A stretch of 64,000 nt of DNA from Acidobacteriota bacterium (GCA_016195325.1 JACPZX010000018.1:1-64000), one strand, 5' to 3'; shown: positions 1 through 8,809, counted from the first letter of the stretch. Numbers and translations are program-made. The notes: generated by a model from the letters alone, not told the origin.

Positions 1-460
1 CCACACCCCAGAGCGGCGCCTCGAGGAGAACGTCGTAGGAGTGACCCCGCCCGGAGCGCTCCTTCACCAGCTCGGCGCCGCGGACGATGCCACTCACCCG
101 CTCGACGAAGTCGGGGCGATCGCCGACGCGCGTGTCGGCCGTGGCCCGGACCTTCCGGATGATCTCGAGCATGCGGCGCCTGGCGAGGATCTGGCCCGTG
201 CGGGAGAGAGCGGGGTTCGGCTGGTCGGGCGGGTTCCCCGTGCGATCGACGGCCCGCCCCCAGGCCCCGACGATGCCGCGCCCCCAATCGACGTAGCCGT
301 CGGTGAAATTCTGGACGTAGGGCTCGGGGATCGAAGCGGGAGGGGCGCCCCCCTGCGCCATCGAGCGCTGCGTGGAGAGGGCGAGGAGGAGCGCCGCCGC
401 GGTCAGCAGGAGATGCGACCGCGGCGGGGCGGGCCTGACACCGGCTTGCGCCCGGGTCAT
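1..460 (-). CDS. secreted LPP20-like protein, C-terminus outside the window
   Basis: This minus-strand frame begins at the ATG at 458-460 and is still open at base 1, giving 153 residues of an incomplete protein. The first 35 or so residues look like a signal peptide: arginines, then a run such as LLLTAAALLLALS, ending near AQGG. The mature part contains YVDWGRGI, then LARRRMLEIIRKVRATADTRVGD and, near the edge, YDVLLEAPLWG. This arrangement resembles LPP20/FlgP-type periplasmic lipoproteins, but I see no clear lipobox cysteine, so the family call is tentative. The start codon overlaps the hfq stop (ATGA), implying translational coupling to hfq. The ORF seen on the opposite strand here is a shadow. 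Confidence 0.6.
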   Translation of the reverse strand, partial: MTRAQAGVRPAPPRSHLLLTAAALLLALSTQRSMAQGGAPPASIPEPYVQNFTDGYVDWGRGIVGAWGRAVDRTGNPPDQPNPALSRTGQILARRRMLEIIRKVRATADTRVGDRPDFVERVSGIVRGAELVKERSGRGHSYDVLLEAPLWGV

Positions 461-1092
461 GAAGCGTCGGTGGGGGCTTCCGCGGCGGGAATGGTCGCCT
501 GCGGCTCCGCCTTCGACACCGGCGGCGCGGACGGCGTCGCGGAGCCTGCCGGCGCCGGCGCGGCCGCGGCGGACTGACCCGCCGCGTCGGGCGCGGCCCC
601 CTCGGCCTTGTCCTTGTTGAGCGAGCTCAGATCGAGGAAGTTGCCGAACGATTTCCCCTGGGGCCCGGATCCGCCGCGAGGGCGCGAGTCCCCCTCGGGG
701 CGCGGCCCCGAGTGCCGGGAGGCGTCGGCGCCCGGCGCGCCGCCGGGGCGTCCCTGCGGCGGGCCGCCGGGGCCGAAGCGCGGAGGCCTGGCGCCGCCGG
801 GCCGGTGCTCGCCCGCGCGATCGCCCATGGGCCGGCTCGGCCGCGGGCCGCGGAAGTCCTCGTCGCCGGGCCGGGCCATCGCAACGGTGGTGACCGCGTG
901 CTTGAAGACCATCTGGTCCCCGTTGCGGGTCTCCAGGATGACCGTGAACTTGTCGAAGGAGCGGATGAGCCCCGAGATCCGCTGACCGTTCGTCAGGAAG
1001 ACGGTGATGCGCGTGTGGTTCTTGCGCGCGTTGTTGAAGAAATCGTTCTGGATGTTCAGCGAACTGTCTTCCACGTGCTCAACGGTGTCCAT
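457..1092 (-). CDS. hfq: RNA chaperone Hfq with long Gly/Pro/Arg-rich tail
   Basis: Hfq forms an Sm-like hexameric ring that pairs small RNAs with mRNAs. Residues about 13-70 are a full Hfq core: IQNDFFNNARKNHTRI at the start, the Sm1 segment NGQRISGLIRSFDKFTV, and the Sm2 motif FKHAVTTV (compare YKHAI in E. coli). Residues 71-211 form a low-complexity extension rich in Pro, Gly, Arg and then Ala, predicted to be disordered. The total of 211 residues is about twice the usual 70-105. The gene follows miaA with a 14-base overlap, the classic miaA-hfq order, and has a GGGGGAG ribosome site before the ATG. The core assignment is secure; the role of the tail is unknown. Confidence 0.95.
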   Translation of the reverse strand: MDTVEHVEDSSLNIQNDFFNNARKNHTRITVFLTNGQRISGLIRSFDKFTVILETRNGDQMVFKHAVTTVAMARPGDEDFRGPRPSRPMGDRAGEHRPGGARPPRFGPGGPPQGRPGGAPGADASRHSGPRPEGDSRPRGGSGPQGKSFGNFLDLSSLNKDKAEGAAPDAAGQSAAAAPAPAGSATPSAPPVSKAEPQATIPAAEAPTDAS

Positions 1093-2071
1093 CGTGGGAC
1101 TCCCCCGGGGCTTCCATCCGGAGCGCGATCGCGTCGACGATCTCGGCGAACCGCTCCTCGGGACGCTCCCTGAATTCGTACCAGATCACATCCGGCTCGC
1201 GCCGGAACCACGTCAGCTGGCGCTTAGCGTAGCGCCGCGTGTTCCTCTTGACCAGCGCCATCGTCGCGGGGAGGTCTCCCCCCCCCCGGAGGTGGGCCAT
1301 CACCTCCCGGTAGCCGAGGGCCTTGAGCGCGTTCGCGGCGGCGGGAACTCCCGACGCGAGGAGCCCGCGCACCTCCGCGACGAGATCCCCCTCGCCGAAG
1401 AAGGCGTCCACCCGGCCGTCGATCCGCCGGCTCAGCACCTCCCTGGGCGCGGTGATCCCGACCTTGATCGCGTCGTAGCGATCGCCGGCGAACGGCTGCG
1501 CGGCGACGAGCGCCGAGTACGGCCGGCCGGTCGAAAGGACGACCTCGATCGCGCGGACGATTCTCTGGGTGTCCTTCCCGGGGAGGGCGCGCGCCGCGGC
1601 CGGGTCGAGGGCCTGGAGCATCCGGTGGAGCGCCCCCTCGTCGCGCCGCCCCGCCCAGGCCTTCAGCGCCGCGCGGGCCGACGCGTCGCGCCGCGGGAGA
1701 TCCGTGAGCCCTCGAAGGAGCGCCCTCACATAGAGACCCGTCCCCCCCACCACGACCGCCGGCCGTCCTCCGGCCGCCACCCGCGCGATGGCGTCCTGCG
1801 CGAGCCGGGCGTAGTCGCCGGCGGAGAAATCGACCGCGGGGTCGGCGACGTCGATCAGATGATGGGGGATCGCCTCGCGGTCGGCGCGGGGGGGCTTCCC
1901 GGTCGCCGCGTCGAGCCCCCTGTAGACCTGCGCCGAGTCGGCGCCGACGATCTCGCCGCCGAAGCGCCGCGCGATCGCGAGCGCGAGGTCGGACTTTCCC
2001 GCCGCGGTGGGCCCGACGATGACGACGATCCGGATCAGCTCTTCAGCCAGGCGACGAAGACCTTTCCGCAC
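1079..2071 (-). CDS. miaA: tRNA dimethylallyltransferase MiaA
   Basis: MiaA transfers a dimethylallyl group to N6 of adenine 37 in tRNAs that read codons starting with U. The P-loop GPTAAGKSDLALAIARRF lies near the N-terminus, followed by GADSAQVYRGLDAATGKP and IPHHLIDV, all typical of the family. The C-terminal part carries the RYAKRQLTWFR segment that contacts tRNA. The frame opens at a GTG at 2071 (330 residues), but the conserved sequence begins only about 15 residues in. A CTG at 2036-2038 overlapping the stop of the small upstream gene is an alternative start. The stop overlaps hfq. Function is certain, the exact start is not. Confidence 0.95.
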   Translation of the reverse strand: MRKGLRRLAEELIRIVVIVGPTAAGKSDLALAIARRFGGEIVGADSAQVYRGLDAATGKPPRADREAIPHHLIDVADPAVDFSAGDYARLAQDAIARVAAGGRPAVVVGGTGLYVRALLRGLTDLPRRDASARAALKAWAGRRDEGALHRMLQALDPAAARALPGKDTQRIVRAIEVVLSTGRPYSALVAAQPFAGDRYDAIKVGITAPREVLSRRIDGRVDAFFGEGDLVAEVRGLLASGVPAAANALKALGYREVMAHLRGGGDLPATMALVKRNTRRYAKRQLTWFRREPDVIWYEFRERPEERFAEIVDAIALRMEAPGESHDGHR

Positions 2072-2151
2072 CAGTAGACGAGGATCGCGAGCCCGGCAAG
2101 GGCGGTCCCGGCGTAGCGGCGGCGCAGCGCCGCGTCGTCATTCTCAGCCAA
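2035..2151 (-). CDS. 38-residue single-pass membrane peptide
   Basis: A short minus-strand frame runs from TTG at 2149-2151 to TGA at 2035-2037, encoding 38 residues. After a charged start (AENDDAALRRRYAG) comes a hydrophobic stretch, TALAGLAILVYWCGKVFVAW, long enough to cross the membrane once, then LKS. The TTG overlaps the last codons of the DUF4388 gene and the stop sits at the beginning of miaA, so it exactly bridges two genes with no spare sequence. I do not recognise a family. The length, the charge-TM-charge layout and the fit between neighbours argue for a real gene, but chance cannot be excluded for so short a frame. Confidence 0.45.
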   Translation of the reverse strand: MAENDDAALRRRYAGTALAGLAILVYWCGKVFVAWLKS

Positions 2152-3262
2152 CGGTCGGGCTCTTGCGAAGCTCCTTCAGGCGCCGGACCACGATCTCCTC
2201 GTGGTCGGCCCCGAGCGTCCGCTTCACCGCGAGAAGCTCGGAGTAGAGCAGCTCGTTCAGGCCGCCGACGAGCATCTCGTGACGGCTCTTGCCGCGGAGA
2301 AGCTGGAGGTTGCGGCCGAGCGCCTCCTCGGCGAGCGTGCCGTCCTTTCCGAGCGCGACCTTGTTGAAGAGCGTGGCGTTCGACTCGCGCACCTCGCGCA
2401 GGTACTTCTCGAGCACGTGCTCTGCGATCGGACCGACCTCCTTGATCATATAGGCGTACAGGAAGGCGAACATCTCGTTGTACGCGCGGATCATGACGCG
2501 CGAGTCGGCTCCCGGCGGCTCGGCCGGGATCGGGCCCGTGTCCACGGGATCGGATCTCCCCTGCCGGGTGCAGCCCACGAGGGACAGGAGGGCGAGAATC
2601 GATCGGGTGGCGTCGTCCCCGAGCTCGCTGAACCTCCCTATCTCGGCCGCCGTCCGGCGCCCGTTGACCAGCCCGAGGACGTACCGCTCGTGAGGCAGGA
2701 GCGGAGGGGGCTCGCCTCCCTCGGAGAAGGTGATGTGCTCGAAGACCACATCCGGCTCGGGGAGGCGCGACGCGAGGAGATCCCTCCCCTCGACGTCGCG
2801 GAGGTTCCGGAGGAGGAGATCGACGATGTCGAGGTCGACCGTGAGCCAGTCCGGGGGGGGCATGGGCCCCTCGTCGAACGCGAAGTTCCCCTCGTCCCAT
2901 GCGAGGACGCTGCGGATCACCGCGCGGACCCGCCGCTCGGTCCACTCGCACAGCCCGGCCGGCGTCAGAGCCCCCACCTGGATCAGGGCGCGCCCGGGCC
3001 GCGATCCCGCCGCGATCAGCGACTCGCAGGCCGCAACCTGATCGGCCCCGAGGGGGACGGCCGCCGCCACGAGCGACAGCAGCGACTCGCCGGGGTCGTT
3101 CGATTCCGCCGCGACCACCCTCCCGCGGCGCACGTACAGCCCCTTGGTCATGTCGGCGGACGTGATCTGGAGCAGCCCCGTCTTCCCGGACTCCCGGAAG
3201 AATTTGAGGATCTCGGGCTGGTTGAAGGGAGTGAGCCGACCCTTGAAGGCGCCTAGCGTCAT
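2144..3262 (-). CDS. DUF4388 (PatA-like N-terminal) domain protein
   Basis: The N-terminus MTLGAFKGRLTP followed by EILKFFRESGKTGLLQI and KGLYVRRGRVVAAESND is the typical DUF4388 domain, found at the start of PatA-like regulators and of many deltaproteobacterial and acidobacterial signalling proteins. A second region around residues 90-230 has the same flavour (WDEGNFAFDEGPMPP, RYVLGLVNGRRTAAEIGRF). The C-terminal third is helical with no recognised domain and no receiver or kinase motif. I chose the ATG at 3262 because the domain normally begins at the start methionine; an ATG at 3331 would add 23 arginine-rich residues. Length is then 372. It is probably a cytoplasmic signalling or scaffold protein; its partner is not evident. 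Confidence 0.75.
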   Translation of the reverse strand: MTLGAFKGRLTPFNQPEILKFFRESGKTGLLQITSADMTKGLYVRRGRVVAAESNDPGESLLSLVAAAVPLGADQVAACESLIAAGSRPGRALIQVGALTPAGLCEWTERRVRAVIRSVLAWDEGNFAFDEGPMPPPDWLTVDLDIVDLLLRNLRDVEGRDLLASRLPEPDVVFEHITFSEGGEPPPLLPHERYVLGLVNGRRTAAEIGRFSELGDDATRSILALLSLVGCTRQGRSDPVDTGPIPAEPPGADSRVMIRAYNEMFAFLYAYMIKEVGPIAEHVLEKYLREVRESNATLFNKVALGKDGTLAEEALGRNLQLLRGKSRHEMLVGGLNELLYSELLAVKRTLGADHEEIVVRRLKELRKSPTVG

Positions 3263-3376
3263 TTGGAGTCCAGAGTGTCGCCGCTCCGAGGATCCGTGGC
3301 GATCGAGAGATCGCGCAAGACGTGCGCGCATGGTAGTTTCGGGCTCGGCCGCCCGTCAACCGCGGGCATGGGCGGC

Positions 3377-3405
3377 TTGACGGTCCGGCGAATGTCCTCT
3401 CTAAT
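3377..3405 (+). promoter_or_regulatory. sigma70-type promoter for the 3456-5200 genes
   Basis: TTGACG at 3377-3382 and TCTAAT at 3400-3405 are separated by 17 bases. Both hexamers match the consensus at five of six positions. The predicted start point is about 40 bases before the GGAGG ribosome site (3441-3445) of the next gene. Confidence 0.6.
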
Positions 3406-3455
3406 AGCCGTGTTCGCCCCGCCCGCAAGTCAACCCATTCGGAGGTCTTCAGAAG

Positions 3456-3800
3456 ATGATGAAGCGTATGTTCGCACTGGCCCTGCCCGTGGCACTCCTC
3501 CTCGCGACCGTGACGTTCGCCGCCCAGCAGGGCGGGGAGGTGCACCGGGGAGAGATCATGGGCATCGACACGGCCGCCAAGACGCTCACCGTGAAGATCG
3601 TCTCCAACGGCGACAAGATGAACCACGTCTACACCGTTCAGGACGGGGTCACGGTCATCCGGGACGCGAACCTCAAGACGATCACCTTTGCCGACCTCAA
3701 GAACGGCATGCACGTGCAGGTCGACAGCACGAGGAAGGGCGGAGATCGCATCGCAACGCAGATAACGATCAAGACCACCAAGGGGTCCAAGAAGAAGTAA
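3456..3800 (+). CDS. small secreted beta-rich protein
   Basis: This 114-residue protein has a clear signal peptide (MMKRMFALALPVALLLATVTFA, cut near AAQQ). The mature part of about 90 residues reads as alternating strands: GEIMGIDTAAKTLTVKI, YTVQDGVTVIRD, ITFADLKNGMHVQVDST, TQITIKT, and then a lysine-rich end. The order 'strand - short acidic turn - ADLKxGMxVxV' is like DUF5666-type small barrels. A similar protein is encoded at 53836-54138. It starts after a GGAGG site, and its TAA overlaps the next gene's ATG, so the two are translationally coupled. It probably acts in the periplasm or outside the cell; no enzymatic motif is visible. Confidence 0.8.
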   Translation: MMKRMFALALPVALLLATVTFAAQQGGEVHRGEIMGIDTAAKTLTVKIVSNGDKMNHVYTVQDGVTVIRDANLKTITFADLKNGMHVQVDSTRKGGDRIATQITIKTTKGSKKK

Positions 3801-5200
3801 TGAAGCTCCGGTCGATCGCCCGGGTGGTGCTGGCGCTCGCCGCGGCGGGCGCCGCCGCCCGGGCGGACGGCCTCTCCGCCGCCACGAACCCCCAGGCCGG
3901 CCGCGCGTTCGTCTTCAGCGGCGCGACCGGGCAGTTGGTCCTCACGCTGAACGCCCCCGACGTGACCTCCGGCGGCCGTTTCGGAGAGACGGTCGCCGGG
4001 ATCGGCGACGTGGACGGAGACGCGGTCCCCGACATCGCCGTCGGCGCCTCCGGGGTCTCCGAGGGAAAGCTCAAGCGCTGCGGACGCGTGTACATCTTCT
4101 CCGGTGCGACCGGATCTCTCCTCCGGACGATCTCGGCGCCGGCTCCAGCCGCGGGGATTCGATTCGGGTTCGTCGTGGCCGCCGCCGGGGACGTGAACGG
4201 CGACGGGGCGGGCGACCTCGTCGTCGGCGCGCCGCGGGGGAAGACTCCGGGCAAGGGGAAGACGGGGGCCGCCTATCTCTTCAGCGGGATCGACGGCGCG
4301 CTCCTCGCCACGCTCTCCCCCCCCCAGCCCCACGCCGGCTCGCAGTTCGGCTCGAGCCTTGCGGCGGGCCGGGACGTCACGGGCGACGGTGCGCCCGACA
4401 TCCTCGTGGGCGCCCCGGCGGATCCCGTCGGGAGGATCAGCCACAGCGGATCGATCTTCGTCTTCGACAAGCAGGGGATCCTGGAGAGCTCGATCAGCAA
4501 CCCGTCGCCGCAGGCCGGAGCGCGGTTCGGAGAGAGCGTCTCCGCCACCGGTGACATCGACGGCGACGCCGTCGCCGACCTCGCGGTCGGCGCCGATGGG
4601 GAGAGCCTCGCGATCAACGATTTCACCGGGGTCGTCTTTCTCTTCTCGGACGCGGGGGGGACGCCGACGTTTCTCGCCGAGGACCCCTCCGCGACCCGGA
4701 AGGAGCTCGCGAACTTCGGGTTCGCCGTGGCGGGCCTTCCCGACGTGAACGCCGACGGCATCGGGGATTTCGCGGCCACGGCCCCCGACGAGGACATCTC
4801 GACGCTCGCCTCGGTGGGGCGGCTGTACGTGACGGGAGGCGATCCGAACGCGGTGTCGATCGCGACCTTCGACGATCCGGCCCCCGCGCCGTCCGACTTC
4901 CTGGGGGGCTCCCTCGCCGCCCTCCCAGACATCACGGGCGACGCGCTCCCCGAGCTCGCGGTGGGCGCCGAGCTGCACGTCGATCCGAACGGCGTGCGGA
5001 TCGGTCGCGCCTATGTCGTCGAGGCGAAGAACGGCGCTCTGCGGCTGACGATCGAGTCGCCGACCTCAGACGTCTGCTCGCGGTTCGGATGGGCCGTCGC
5101 GGCGACGGCCGACGTGAACGCCGACAACGTCGCCGACGTGATCGTGGGGGCTCCGTTCCAGCGCGTGACCTCGCGCTACGCCTCGCAGACCTGCTTCTGA
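3800..5200 (+). CDS. secreted FG-GAP repeat protein
   Basis: A signal peptide (MKLRSIARVVLALAAAGAAARA) is followed by about seven FG-GAP/integrin-alpha type repeats. Each has the form 'RFG..VA..GDVxGDGxxDxxVGAP' and then 'GxxYxFSG'. Clear calcium-loop examples are DVDGDAVPDIAVGAS, DVNGDGAGDLVVGAP, DVTGDGAPDILVGAP and DVNADNVADVIVGAP. The repeats should close into a beta-propeller, typically an extracellular binding surface. The 466-residue length suits one seven-bladed propeller. The ATG overlaps the stop of the preceding small secreted protein. Its stop is 13 bases from the stop of the convergent EAL-HDOD gene, with no obvious terminator between. The ligand is unknown. Confidence 0.85.
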   Translation: MKLRSIARVVLALAAAGAAARADGLSAATNPQAGRAFVFSGATGQLVLTLNAPDVTSGGRFGETVAGIGDVDGDAVPDIAVGASGVSEGKLKRCGRVYIFSGATGSLLRTISAPAPAAGIRFGFVVAAAGDVNGDGAGDLVVGAPRGKTPGKGKTGAAYLFSGIDGALLATLSPPQPHAGSQFGSSLAAGRDVTGDGAPDILVGAPADPVGRISHSGSIFVFDKQGILESSISNPSPQAGARFGESVSATGDIDGDAVADLAVGADGESLAINDFTGVVFLFSDAGGTPTFLAEDPSATRKELANFGFAVAGLPDVNADGIGDFAATAPDEDISTLASVGRLYVTGGDPNAVSIATFDDPAPAPSDFLGGSLAALPDITGDALPELAVGAELHVDPNGVRIGRAYVVEAKNGALRLTIESPTSDVCSRFGWAVAATADVNADNVADVIVGAPFQRVTSRYASQTCF

Positions 5201-5213
5201 GGCGCCGGGGGGC

Positions 5214-6437
5214 TCAGATCGTCCGGAGCGAATCCGACCAGGTGACCGACTCGCGGTAGATGGCTGGGACCGTGTCCTCGTCGAGGCCGAACCGGTCGGT
5301 CAGCTTCATCATCTCCTCCCACTCACCGCGCTCGTAGCTCAGCGCCAGATCCAGGGGATCGCGCAGAGGGGAGTCCGTCCCCGTCAGCGCGCCGCGGACC
5401 TCCGCCGAGAGGGCCATTCCCTTGACGACCTCGGCGAGCGGCCGATCGACGAGAGCGTCCACCGCCGAGAGAAGCCCCACGAGGAACAGGTCGAGCTCGC
5501 GCTCCTCCATGCGGATGTGCGGCGCGAGCAGCTCGCAGAAGCGCGCGCGCATCAGGCTCGTCACGATCAGCTCGGCGGGCTTGTCTGAGGCGAGGCTCGT
5601 CAGCGCGACGAGCGAGACCCACTTGCGGATGGGGCGCTCCCCGAGGAGCGTCAGCGCGTGGCGGATCGACTTGATCTCGCAGCGCCAGCCGAAGGCGGCG
5701 GAGTTCAGGTACCGGAGCAGCTTCACCGAGAGCGCCACGTCCTGCTTGATGATCGCCTCGAGCCCCTCGTAGACGACCTCGGGGCGGTTGATCTCGTTCA
5801 GGAGGCGCAGGTAGTTGACCTTCAGGGCCGGGAGATCCTTTCCGGTGACCATGATCGGGCGGGCGAAGAAGTACCCCTGGAAGTAGGCGTAGCCGGCCTC
5901 GAGAGCCTCGTCGAAGTCCTCCCGCGTCTCGACCTTCTCGGCGAGCATCTGGATCCCCCGGGGGCGATGCGCGTCCACCAGCTCGCGGCGCCCCTCCCCT
6001 TTCACCTCGGCGAAATCGACCTTGATGAAGTCGGCGATCTCGACGAGCGCGTCGAGCTCGGGGCGCGGGCGATAGTCGTCCAGCGCGATCAGATACCCCT
6101 GCTCCTTGAGGGCGCGGCAGGCGGCGAGGACCTCGTCGTCGGCCTCCACCGTCTCGAGCAGCTCGACCACCGCCTGCCGGCTCGGGAGGAGCGAGAGGCT
6201 CCCGTCGATCACGACCTCGCGGGAGGCGTTGATGAACCCGCGATGCCGCCCGAGGAGGTTCTCGAAGCCGAAGACGAGCATGCTGTCGCTGATGAGCTTG
6301 CGGCTCGCGGCGTCCTGGTCCGGGTGGTGGAAATAGTTCTCGGGGCCGGAGCGGAAGAGGAGCTCGTAGGCGAAGAGATCCTGCCGGCGATCGAGGATGG
6401 GCTGGCGCGCGACGAACAGATCGGTGACGACGGGCAC
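5214..6437 (-). CDS. EAL-HDOD signalling protein (YuxH type)
   Basis: The N-terminal half is a degenerate EAL domain: LFVARQPILDRRQDLFAYELLFR, with ELL in place of EAL, then LIALDDY, FIKVDFAE and QMLAEKVE. The C-terminal half is an HDOD domain: LLNEINRPEV, SVKLLRYLNSAAFGW, IKSIRHALTLLGERPIRKWV. This architecture belongs to the YuxH/CdgJ group, which mostly lacks phosphodiesterase activity and regulates motility or signalling. I chose the GTG at 6437, preceded by GGAG with good spacing, over much longer upstream extensions that run antisense to nothing recognisable. Length is 407. It is followed downstream only by the convergent FG-GAP gene. Confidence 0.88.
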   Translation of the reverse strand: MPVVTDLFVARQPILDRRQDLFAYELLFRSGPENYFHHPDQDAASRKLISDSMLVFGFENLLGRHRGFINASREVVIDGSLSLLPSRQAVVELLETVEADDEVLAACRALKEQGYLIALDDYRPRPELDALVEIADFIKVDFAEVKGEGRRELVDAHRPRGIQMLAEKVETREDFDEALEAGYAYFQGYFFARPIMVTGKDLPALKVNYLRLLNEINRPEVVYEGLEAIIKQDVALSVKLLRYLNSAAFGWRCEIKSIRHALTLLGERPIRKWVSLVALTSLASDKPAELIVTSLMRARFCELLAPHIRMEERELDLFLVGLLSAVDALVDRPLAEVVKGMALSAEVRGALTGTDSPLRDPLDLALSYERGEWEEMMKLTDRFGLDEDTVPAIYRESVTWSDSLRTI

Positions 6438-6457
6438 TTCCGGCCTCCACGGCGCGC

Positions 6458-8809
6458 CTAGCGCGCGAGCGGCTCGATCTCGATTCCGGTGTAATAGCGC
6501 TTCAGGATCTCGTCGTACCTGGCGCCGCGGAGCGCCATCCCGAAGGCCCCGACCTGGCAGAGGCCGACGCCGTGCCCCCATCCCTTGCCGGTGAAGACGA
6601 ACGTCTCGACGCGCCCGTCGGCGTCGCGCTGGCGATCCACCACGAAGAGGTTTTCCCGAAGCCCCAGGAGCGTCCGGATGGGGAAGCCGTGAAACGTGAA
6701 CCGTCCGGCGGATCCCGTGACGACCAGCTCGGCGACCCTTCCCGACACGCCCCGTTTCGTCGGCGTCACGTCGATCAGATCGCCGATCGACGCCCGCTCC
6801 CGAATCTTCGCCTGAAGCTCGGCGCGGGTGGTCCGCACCTCCCACTGGTAGACCGCCGTGAAACGATCGTCGCTGGCGCCCTTCACGTTCGCCTTCTGAC
6901 GGATGAAGTCGGCACGTCCGTCCTTTCCTTGATGCCACGAGATCCGATCCCCCGGAACGAGCGACAGCTCGGCCGCGAGGGAGATTCCGTCCGCCCCTTC
7001 CCTGGAGAGCCAGGCCCCCGGCGATGGCTCGATCTCCCGCGCTGCGCCGAGGCTTTTCGCCTCGTCGGCCTCCGGGATGACGAGGAGGCTCGTCCCCCGC
7101 CCCCCACGGAAGATCCCCTTGCCGAGACCGGCCGCGTCGTACTTGAGGACCATCCGGTGGAGCGCGCGGTAGAGGAGCGCGCGGGTTGCGGGGGCGAGGA
7201 GGTCGTCCCCGGCCGCGAGGCGCGGCGGGAAGATCCCCTCCTTCACGAGCCAGGCGGTCTCGCGGAGCCCCGAGGTGGCCCGCCCCGCGAGGAGGCCTCC
7301 GCCGAGGAGCGTCATGACATCGCGCGGATCGAGGAGGAGGTCGACGCGATCCTGCCAGCCGAAGGCCGGGACGAGATAGCGCGCGAGATCGACGGCGGAG
7401 GGGTACGCCCCCTGCGGAAGGGGGGGGGAAGACGACGGCTTCCCGCACACGACGAGGGCGCGGGACGTGGCGGCCGAGACCTCGGGGGACGTCGCCGTCT
7501 CGGCCATCCGCGCCGGCGCCGCCGTCGCGGGGTCGAAGATCCCGAGGACGTCGAGGAGGGCGAGGCCTTCGTCGAGGCTCGCGCCGTCGGCGCCCGTGAC
7601 GGGCTGGAGCGGGGCGGCCCCGGTCAGCGTCCGCCTCAGCGACCCGAGCGACGCCTCGTCCGCGTAGCAGTCGATCCCCTTGAGGTAGGGGGCCTTCTCC
7701 TGGCTGAAGACGTTGATCGCGTCCTCGGTGTGGCCGCCGCAGGTCGCGGTGTAGAGGGCATTGATGGGCTGGCCGCCGAAGGTGGCGACGAGCCCGGCCG
7801 TCTCGGCGACGGCACGGTCGCTCAGGGGGTCCTCCCCCTTGCTCCCCTCGTACACCTGGCACCGAGGGGTGTCGCAGACGTCGTAGCCGTCGGCGGCGAA
7901 CTGCCCCCGGTTCGCGACCACGTACGTCCGCGCCGCGACCGCCTGCGCCTTGAGCGCCTCGAGCTCGGGGTAGAGCCCGGGGCCCAGCTCGTGCGGGACG
8001 ACGCCGCGGAGGTAGTCCTCGAGCCCCACGACGTTGACCGCGCGGAGCCGCACGGAGCCGCTGACCAGGACCTCGACGGCGCCGCGGTACGGCCTCCCCT
8101 CGACTTCGATCGGCTTGCCCCCCTCCGCGGGCAGCGCGAGAATCGTCCTCGGATCGATCAGGAGGTCGTTGTACTCCTCGTCGACGAGGCGCACTCGAAC
8201 CTTCCGGCCCGCCGCGGTCGACTCCTCGACGATCCACGTCTCGGCGAAGCCCATCCCCCGGACCTTCTCCTCGATCGGCTGCACCGCCTCGCGCGACGGC
8301 GCCTGCCCCACGCGCACGCGGAAGGCGTGGCGATCCGGATCCGGAGTGACCGTGGCCACCTCGCCGGTCTGCGCCTCGAGCTGAGCCCGGAGCGCTTCGG
8401 CCTCCTCGGCGTCTCGGAGCGAGGCGACCTGCACGCGGAAGTGGGTCGTCGAGGCGGCGCCGTTCGCCTCCAGGACGACGTGGAGATCCCCCCTGTGCAG
8501 GCGGCGCCAGAGATCGCGCCCGGTCTTCGCGTCGACGAGATGGAACCCCCCGGCGGACGAGAGCGTGACGTGGCGCTCGTCGGTCGTGAGGCCGATGCGC
8601 ACGATGGGCCCCGCGATCGCGAGGGCGACGGGCCCCCCGGATCGCCCGCGCGAGGCGAGCGGGCCCAGGGGGACCTTCTCGCCGGACGCCTCCGCGATCG
8701 GCGCCGGCTTCGGCCTGGATCCCGGGCGCCCCGCGGCGGTGGCGGCGGGGGTGAGGGCCGCCGCCATCAGGAGCGCGGCCGCGGCGGTGATATATTTCCG
8801 CGCGGTCAC
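6458..8809 (-). CDS. SpoIID/LytB-domain protein with SPOR domain
   Basis: A signal peptide (GTG start; ITAAAALLMAAALTPAATA) precedes a region ending in a SPOR-like repeat (FRVQVASLRDAEEAEALRAQL ... FRVRVGQAPSREA) that should bind denuded peptidoglycan. Next is a SpoIID/LytB core: YRGAVEVLVS, LRAVNVVGLEDYLRGVVPHELGP, ALKAQAVAARTYVVAN, DTPRCQVYEG, TATCGGHTEDA and, near the end, GKGWGHGVGLCQVGAFGMA. A region of over 250 residues between them is unlike the standard short SpoIID. Family members are lytic transglycosylases or amidase enhancers. At 783 residues this is about twice the usual size. The GTG at 8809 has GAGG upstream. Its start lies 12 bases from the divergent HAD start. Confidence 0.85.
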   Translation of the reverse strand: MTARKYITAAAALLMAAALTPAATAAGRPGSRPKPAPIAEASGEKVPLGPLASRGRSGGPVALAIAGPIVRIGLTTDERHVTLSSAGGFHLVDAKTGRDLWRRLHRGDLHVVLEANGAASTTHFRVQVASLRDAEEAEALRAQLEAQTGEVATVTPDPDRHAFRVRVGQAPSREAVQPIEEKVRGMGFAETWIVEESTAAGRKVRVRLVDEEYNDLLIDPRTILALPAEGGKPIEVEGRPYRGAVEVLVSGSVRLRAVNVVGLEDYLRGVVPHELGPGLYPELEALKAQAVAARTYVVANRGQFAADGYDVCDTPRCQVYEGSKGEDPLSDRAVAETAGLVATFGGQPINALYTATCGGHTEDAINVFSQEKAPYLKGIDCYADEASLGSLRRTLTGAAPLQPVTGADGASLDEGLALLDVLGIFDPATAAPARMAETATSPEVSAATSRALVVCGKPSSSPPLPQGAYPSAVDLARYLVPAFGWQDRVDLLLDPRDVMTLLGGGLLAGRATSGLRETAWLVKEGIFPPRLAAGDDLLAPATRALLYRALHRMVLKYDAAGLGKGIFRGGRGTSLLVIPEADEAKSLGAAREIEPSPGAWLSREGADGISLAAELSLVPGDRISWHQGKDGRADFIRQKANVKGASDDRFTAVYQWEVRTTRAELQAKIRERASIGDLIDVTPTKRGVSGRVAELVVTGSAGRFTFHGFPIRTLLGLRENLFVVDRQRDADGRVETFVFTGKGWGHGVGLCQVGAFGMALRGARYDEILKRYYTGIEIEPLAR

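Noticed and set aside
5214-8237. Single 1007-residue gene covering the EAL-HDOD region and beyond
   Set aside because: Residues upstream of the GTG at 6437 are an out-of-frame shadow of the SpoIID gene, which occupies that DNA on the same strand.
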